Of a stretch of DNA of 64,000 bases, positions 59,550 to 64,000 are shown piece after piece (the first letter of the stretch is position 1; each line of letters opens with the position of its first letter). This DNA is from Acidovorax sp. CCYZU-2555 (GTDB taxonomy: Bacteria > Pseudomonadota > Gammaproteobacteria > Burkholderiales > Burkholderiaceae_C). A program made the translations under genes and the position numbers. The stretch spans positions 1 through 64,000 of the forward strand of contig NZ_JAHCDD010000012.1 in the NCBI RefSeq assembly GCF_018413525.1, given 5' to 3'. The notes under the pieces are model-generated. The model had not been told where the DNA came from, made no database searches, and saw nothing but the letters and a program-made list of their open reading frames with translations.

Positions 59550-61154
59550 TCAGGCGATTTCGGGCCCGGGCACCTGGTCGTTGACGACAAAGCGCGCCAG
59601 CGTGGCCACTGCGCTGTCTGCCCGCGTCACATCATCGAGAACGCGCAAGGTCGTGGTCCAGCGATCGGGCGTGACTTCGGCCACCGCATAGCCGCGCTTG
59701 TCGGGGCGCGCGAGCAGGATGTGCGGGTTGTTGTCGGCGATTTCCTGGGCGCGCGTGCGCGCCGTCTTGCTGTGCGACGTCAACGACGTGCCGCAGAACT
59801 CGCTGCCTATCACCTTGGATTCCGGGTCGGAGAAATCGCTGAGCACGCGACTCACATAGTTCTGGTGAATGTCGCCGCCTATCACCACGGCGTTGCGCAC
59901 CGCGCTGGTGCGTATCGCATCGCATACGCGCTGGCGGCATGCGGGATAGCCATCCCAGGTGCTGGCGTTGAAGCTTTGCGCGGGCGCCTTCTTGTAGTTG
60001 CGCCGCGAGAACATGGTCTGCTGCGCGAGCACGCTCCAGCGGGTCTGGGCGCTCGCATCCTGGCCCAGGCCGTCGGCCAGCCAGCGCTCCTGGGCCAGGC
60101 CCAGCATCGAGCGCTCGGGGTCCAGCATTTCAGGGCAGTGTTCGGGCGAGACCGAATCGGGCGGATTTCCGCCCGGCGCACGGCAGGGCTGGGCATTGCT
60201 GTACTGGCGCGTGTCGAGCAGGTGAAAGCGCAGCAGCCGGCCCCAGGCATGGCGGTCGTGGACTCTCACACCGTCGGCCGTGCCCAGGCCTTCGATGCCG
60301 TGGCTGAGGCTGCAAGCGCGCAGCGGCATGTTTTCGTAGAACGCCTGGTATCCGTGGGCGCGCATGGCGCCGAACGCCTGGCGCGGCCCCAGGCCTTCGA
60401 GGCCCGCATAGTCGTTCTGCACTTCATGGTCGTCCCAGGTCACGATCCACGGGCAGGCGCGGTGCGCGGCCTGCAGTTGCACATCGGTGCGGTACAGCGC
60501 GTAGCGGTCGCGGTAGTCCTGCAGCGTTCTGGCGACCGCGAGCGTATGCGTGCGCACCAGCGGCGGGTGCGGCGGCTTCTTGGGCATCGCGTACTCGTAG
60601 ATGTAGTCGCCGAGAAACAGCACGGCGTCCAGATCTTCGTCGAGCATGTGCTGGTAGCCCGCATAGCGGCCTTGCTCCCAGCGCTGGCAGGACACGAACG
60701 CAAAGCGCATCCTGTCCGGCATGGCGTTGGCGTCGGGCGCGGTGCGCGTGCGCGCGGTCTGCGTCACGGCGTCGCCGTGCATGAAGCGGTACCAGTACCA
60801 GCGGTCGGGCCGCAGGCCGGTGACTTCGACATGCACGCTGTGGCCCAGCGCTTCGAGCGCTTGCGCCGTTCCGCGGCGCACGATCTTGCCGAACGCTTCG
60901 TCCTCGGCGATTTCCCAGCGCACGGTCAGCGCGGGCGGCAGCGGCGTGCGCGGCGTGTCGGCGGCGACCGTGCCCGGCACCGGGCCGGCCAGCAGGCGCG
61001 TCCAGAGCACAAAGCCGTCGGAGGTGGGCGAGCCGCTTGCGACGCCCAGCGCAAACAGATCGCGTTGACGCAGCGTTTGCGACCAGCTCCAGCGGGGCAG
61101 AGAAGTGGCGACGGCGGCGCTGGACGCCAGAAGGAAAAATTCACGGCGAAGCAT
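59550..61154 (-). CDS. phoD: PhoD-family alkaline phosphatase/phosphodiesterase
   Basis: This 534-aa protein starts MLRREFFLLASSAAVATSLP, a twin-arginine-like signal. The PhoD domain shows FAFVSCQRWEQGRYAGYQHM, LFLGDYIYEY with the metal ligands, VTWDDHEVQNDYAG, and the C-terminal VVIGGDIHQNYVSRVLSDF. Members release phosphate from mono- and diesters in the periplasm using Ca and Fe. No Pho-box was searched for reliably. It is unrelated to the T3SS genes and starts the ordinary flank again. Confidence 0.92.
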   Translation of the reverse strand: MLRREFFLLASSAAVATSLPRWSWSQTLRQRDLFALGVASGSPTSDGFVLWTRLLAGPVPGTVAADTPRTPLPPALTVRWEIAEDEAFGKIVRRGTAQALEALGHSVHVEVTGLRPDRWYWYRFMHGDAVTQTARTRTAPDANAMPDRMRFAFVSCQRWEQGRYAGYQHMLDEDLDAVLFLGDYIYEYAMPKKPPHPPLVRTHTLAVARTLQDYRDRYALYRTDVQLQAAHRACPWIVTWDDHEVQNDYAGLEGLGPRQAFGAMRAHGYQAFYENMPLRACSLSHGIEGLGTADGVRVHDRHAWGRLLRFHLLDTRQYSNAQPCRAPGGNPPDSVSPEHCPEMLDPERSMLGLAQERWLADGLGQDASAQTRWSVLAQQTMFSRRNYKKAPAQSFNASTWDGYPACRQRVCDAIRTSAVRNAVVIGGDIHQNYVSRVLSDFSDPESKVIGSEFCGTSLTSHSKTARTRAQEIADNNPHILLARPDKRGYAVAEVTPDRWTTTLRVLDDVTRADSAVATLARFVVNDQVPGPEIA

Positions 61155-61244
61155 GCAAGGCACTCCCGGGCAGTCGCTGGCATGGCAGCCCATTGCTGCC
61201 GGCTCGCGTGCGCACCGGAGAAATGCTACACGTTTCGCGCCGCC

Positions 61245-62123
61245 TCAGGCCACGGCCCGGTCCGCGCCCTGTGCCTGCCAGTGGCCGCTGACCAGGCCTT
61301 GGGGCTTGCGCGCGGCGCGCACCGTCGCGCAGTCTTCCCAGGCGTCCATCTGCACGCTCAGGCCCGCGTACACGCCATAGCCCGGGCCGGCGCAAATGTC
61401 GCTTTCGGCCTGCAGCGTTTCGCCGGCCTTGATCGCGCCGGCCGCGGAGATCGCGCCGCGCGCGCGAATGCCCCAGTCGGCCTGCAGATGCTTGCCGCAG
61501 TGCACATCGCCGCCCGCGTCTATGCCATGGCTGGCATGCACATTGCCGTGGGCCGTCAGCGGGCCGCCGCTGCGCAGGCTCTTGGCGCAGCGGATATCGC
61601 CTGCGACCTGCAGCTCCTGGCCGATCTGGCCTTCGCCGGTCAGCGTCAGATCGCCCTGGCAGTCCAGGCCCCAGCCGGTGCGCAGCTTCTCGCAGGACAG
61701 GCCGCCCTGGGTTTCTACGCTCCACGCGGCCTTGACGGTGCCGCCGGCTTGCAGCGCGCCGCCGCAGAAGATCGCGCCGCCGCTCAGAATGTCTTCACCC
61801 GCTTCCAGCCGCGCCGCGCGTATGCCCGCGCCGGCCTGCAGGCTGCGGCCCACGCGCAGCACGCCCGCGACGCGCACATCGCCGTGCACGATCACGCTGC
61901 CGGCGAACACCAGGGCCTCGGCTTCGAGGTGCTCGAGGTGCAGCTCGGCATCGGTGGGGCCGAACTGCGACAGCAGCCAGCAGGCGTCTTCGATGCGCCC
62001 GTCGCGCACCAGGTTGTCGAGCAGCAACTGGTAGTCGCGGCCCTCGTGCTGGTGGCGAATGAACCAGCGAAACCCTGCGGCGCAGGGGCTCTTGGCTTTG
62101 AGAAAATCTTTGGAAAATTCCAT
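61245..62123 (-). CDS. Repetitive, probable beta-helix protein
   Basis: This 292-aa protein starts MEFSKDFLKAKSPCAAGFRW. From about residue 80 it is an almost unbroken row of short Gly/Ala-rich turns such as VIVHGDVRVAGVLRVGRSLQ, ILSGGAIFCGGALQAGGTVK and GNVHASHGIDAGGDVHCGKH. That periodic pattern fits a beta-helix or polymer-forming bactofilin-like fold. It has no signal peptide. The first 80 residues look like a separate helical domain (HLEHLEAEALVFAG). The cellular role is unknown. Confidence 0.72.
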   Translation of the reverse strand: MEFSKDFLKAKSPCAAGFRWFIRHQHEGRDYQLLLDNLVRDGRIEDACWLLSQFGPTDAELHLEHLEAEALVFAGSVIVHGDVRVAGVLRVGRSLQAGAGIRAARLEAGEDILSGGAIFCGGALQAGGTVKAAWSVETQGGLSCEKLRTGWGLDCQGDLTLTGEGQIGQELQVAGDIRCAKSLRSGGPLTAHGNVHASHGIDAGGDVHCGKHLQADWGIRARGAISAAGAIKAGETLQAESDICAGPGYGVYAGLSVQMDAWEDCATVRAARKPQGLVSGHWQAQGADRAVA

Positions 62124-62701
62124 GACGGTCCGCAAACAATGGCGCGCAGTGCGTGCAGCGCTGCGCCAACGTGCAGCCAGGAAAGAACCCGGGTGGTTTT
62201 GGAAAGTCCTGGCGTGCTCCATGCAAAGGAGCTTGCAGCGCAAGCCCCTGTGGGGCCGTGCGGGAAGTCAGTCGGCCTGTGCCGTGGCCTGAGCTTTCCG
62301 CACGGCGGCGGAAAGCAGGGCCGTAAAGCCGCAGAGGCTGATGAAGGCCGTGGGAACGCCTGTATGCCCGGGCGCAGCCGCGCAGCGCTGCGCCACAGGC
62401 AGGGCCTGGTCAGCGGGCGAAGGGAAGGCGATGGGCATGGAAATGGCGGCAATCAGGAGGCGCAATTATCGCATCGCCGGCATTTCCCCGTGGCTGGAGG
62501 GCCTGGCGCGCATCCATGTAAAAACCTATATACAGCTCTGTCACGTGGCATCGCTACCCGCGCTTACCCGCAGATTCGTTAACATGACCCTCCCTTTTCA
62601 CGCCGTGGCCCCCGGGCCCCGTGCTCCTGCGGTCAGGGGCTTGCTGGGCCGGTTGCCGGCCCGCGCGCGCCGACCGCGTTGATGATGGCAGAGACCTGAA
62701 C
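62124..62701. other. Intergenic region, no gene supported
   Basis: This 578-bp gap separates the beta-helix gene from the DUF2760 gene, which diverge. The open frames in it have no family features. TATATACAG near 62527 is the only promoter-like block I see. The promoters of both flanking genes must be here. Confidence 0.5.
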
Positions 62702-63304
62702 ATGAACTCCACTCCTCCCTCCTTCCTGTCGCGCATTGCGCTTGCCGTGAGCAGCTTCTTCGCCATCCTGGGCGATGCGCGTTTCGCGGCCAACGTCGCG
62801 CGGCTGCGCGGCGGTGAAGCGTTCGCGGCCGATGTGCCCGCGCCCGCAGCGGCGCCGGTCGCCGCAGCCCCTGCGCCCGTGGTGGCACCCGTCGCCGCGC
62901 CCGCGCCCGTCGCGCCCGCGCTGGCCTCCGAAACCAGCGCGCTGCAACTGCTGGGCCTGCTGCAGCGCGAAGCGCGCTTCGTCGACTTCGTGCAGGAAGA
63001 CACCACGGGCTACAGCGATGCCGACATCGGCGCCGCGACGCGCGTGGTGCATGCGGGCTGCCGCAAGGTGCTGGCCGAGCATTTCACGCTCGAGCCGGTG
63101 CGCAGCGAAGCCGAAGGCAGCCGCGTGACGCTGGCCGAAGGCTTTGACGCCACGGCCGTGCGCCTCACGGGCAATGTCGTCGGCCAGGCGCCGTTCACCG
63201 GCACGCTGGGCCACCGCGGCTGGCGCGTGAGCGCCACGCGCCTGCCCCAGCTGACCGACGCCAAGGCGGCGAGCGTGGTTGCCCAGGCCGAGGTGGAACT
63301 GTGA
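62702..63304 (+). CDS. DUF2760-family protein
   Basis: This 200-aa protein starts MNSTPPSFLSRIALAVSSFF. After an N-terminal helix and an Ala/Pro/Val-rich linker (VAAAPAPVVAPVAAPAPVAP) comes the DUF2760 core (ALQLLGLLQREARFVDFVQE, then YSDADIGAATRVVHAGCRKV and FTGTLGHRGWRVSATRLPQL). Such genes regularly precede Hsp70-like genes, as here with a 4-bp overlap. Its function is unknown. Confidence 0.9.
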   Translation: MNSTPPSFLSRIALAVSSFFAILGDARFAANVARLRGGEAFAADVPAPAAAPVAAAPAPVVAPVAAPAPVAPALASETSALQLLGLLQREARFVDFVQEDTTGYSDADIGAATRVVHAGCRKVLAEHFTLEPVRSEAEGSRVTLAEGFDATAVRLTGNVVGQAPFTGTLGHRGWRVSATRLPQLTDAKAASVVAQAEVEL

Positions 63305-64000
63305 GCGGCTCGCGTTACAGCATCGGCATCGATCTGGGCACCACGCACTGCGCGCTGTCGTGGGTCGATCAGCAGGCCAGCGACGGCGACCAGGTGGTCC
63401 ATGGCGTGCTCGAGATTCCCCAGCTCACCGGCCCGGCCGCGGTCGAATCCAAGCCGCTGCTGCCCTCGTTTCTCTACTTGCCGCATGAAAGCGAACTCGC
63501 TCCCGGCGACCTGGCCCTGCCCTGGGGCGCGCAGCAAGATTTCGCCGTCGGCGAACTCGCGCGCACGCGCGGCGCGGCCACGCCGATTCGCCTGGTGAGC
63601 AGCGCCAAGAGTTGGCTGTGCCATCCGGGCGTGGACCGGCGCGCGCCGCTGCTGCCGGCCGACGCGCCCGCCGAAGTGCACCGCATCTCGCCGCTCACGG
63701 CGTCCATCCGCTATCTGTCGCACCTGCGCTGGGCCTGGGAGCAGGCCCACCCCGAAGCGCCATTTGATGCGCAGGACATCACGGTGACGATTCCCGCGTC
63801 GTTCGACCCGGCGGCGCGCGAACTCACGGCCGAGGCCGCGCGTGCGGCGGGCTTTCAGCAGCTGACGCTGCTGGAAGAGCCGCAGGCCGCGCTCTACAGC
63901 TGGATCCAGGGCAGCGCGGGCGACTGGCGCAAGCAGGTTCAGCCCGGCGATGTGATCCTGGTCGTCGACGTAGGCGGCGGCACCACCGATCTGTCGCTGA
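63301..64000 (+). CDS. Hsp70-family protein (cut by window end)
   Basis: The protein starts at a GTG overlapping the DUF2760 stop (GTGA) and opens with the ATPase phosphate-1 motif YSIGIDLGTTHCALSW. Further actin-fold motifs are VTIPASFDPAARELTAEAAR and VILVVDVGGGTTDLSL at the window end. This is the non-canonical Hsp70 group that travels with DUF2760, not housekeeping DnaK. The substrate-binding half is outside the window. Confidence 0.9.
   Translation, partial: MSGSRYSIGIDLGTTHCALSWVDQQASDGDQVVHGVLEIPQLTGPAAVESKPLLPSFLYLPHESELAPGDLALPWGAQQDFAVGELARTRGAATPIRLVSSAKSWLCHPGVDRRAPLLPADAPAEVHRISPLTASIRYLSHLRWAWEQAHPEAPFDAQDITVTIPASFDPAARELTAEAARAAGFQQLTLLEEPQAALYSWIQGSAGDWRKQVQPGDVILVVDVGGGTTDLSL

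Noticed and set aside
62268..62465. Small reverse open frame of 65 codons
   Set aside because: It has no ribosome binding site or family features and lies in a promoter region.
59511..62582. Very long forward open frame (about 1000 codons)
   Set aside because: It is antisense to the well-supported phoD and beta-helix genes and has no domain; high G+C content creates such frames.
63295..63318. GGAACT followed by GTTAC at the hsp70 start
   Set aside because: The spacer is 13 bases, not 14, and the match lies in overlapping coding sequence of unrelated genes.
1..64000. tRNA, rRNA, insertion sequences, integrases and attachment sites
   Set aside because: I looked for these, especially near the T3SS edges, and found none that I can support.

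Overview
The window is about two-thirds G+C, has no rRNA, tRNA, insertion sequence or CRISPR array, and carries gene families typical of Burkholderiales: a Bug-type tripartite tricarboxylate receptor, LysR regulators and a Bordetella-type type III secretion system (T3SS). It looks like a betaproteobacterial chromosome. Comamonadaceae or Alcaligenaceae is the likely family, but the sequence alone does not settle this.

Region 1 (1-22715) is ordinary accessory metabolism and regulation. It holds a uronate-oxidation pair (SMP-30 lactonase and uronate dehydrogenase) and two tandem-duplicated 7TM-DISM histidine kinases, only one of which still has its LuxR-type response regulator; the other sits on a frameshifted regulator remnant. 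Next come a LysR/RraA-like/Bug receptor group, a SUKH protein, a MarR/EamA divergent pair with two palindromic operators, a nitroreductase, an iron-uptake set (Fur box, FecI-like sigma, FecR, TonB receptor) and a zinc-uptake operon of the Zrg type with a candidate Zur box. A PAS-GGDEF protein and a GcvA-like LysR regulator close the region.

Region 2 (22716-49806) is a complete Ysc/Bsc-type T3SS island. It opens in an A+T-rich stretch with four 32-bp imperfect palindromes spaced 67-69 bp apart, an unknown 195-aa gene and an ECF sigma factor of BtrS/HrpL type. A long leftward gene run (42587 to 24698) encodes three tandem Bsp22-like tip proteins, translocators, their chaperones and SctI-J-K-L-N-O-P-Q-R-S-T-U, a chaperone and SctC. 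Rightward genes encode SctW, a chaperone, SctX, SctY, SctV, SctD, an YscE-like protein and the needle SctF. A STAS protein (BtrV type) lies between sctV and sctD.

I found one shared promoter-like element, GGAAC(C/T)-N14-GTTACNNA, five times with identical spacing. Four copies are intergenic, directly in front of T3SS transcription units, and one overlaps the sctT start. It is the best candidate for the recognition site of the ECF sigma factor.

Region 3 (49848-59484) encodes the rest of a partner-switching module, a SpoIIE/PP2C phosphatase (BtrU type) and an RsbW-like kinase (BtrW type). With them are three unusual membrane proteins, two of which join a periplasmic sensor to a multi-spanning or MFS-like body, and an orphan ABC-type binding protein. 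I infer that this is the signal-input side of T3SS control.

Region 4 (59550-64000) holds a PhoD phosphatase, a repetitive probable beta-helix protein, and a DUF2760/Hsp70 pair, the last cut by the window end.
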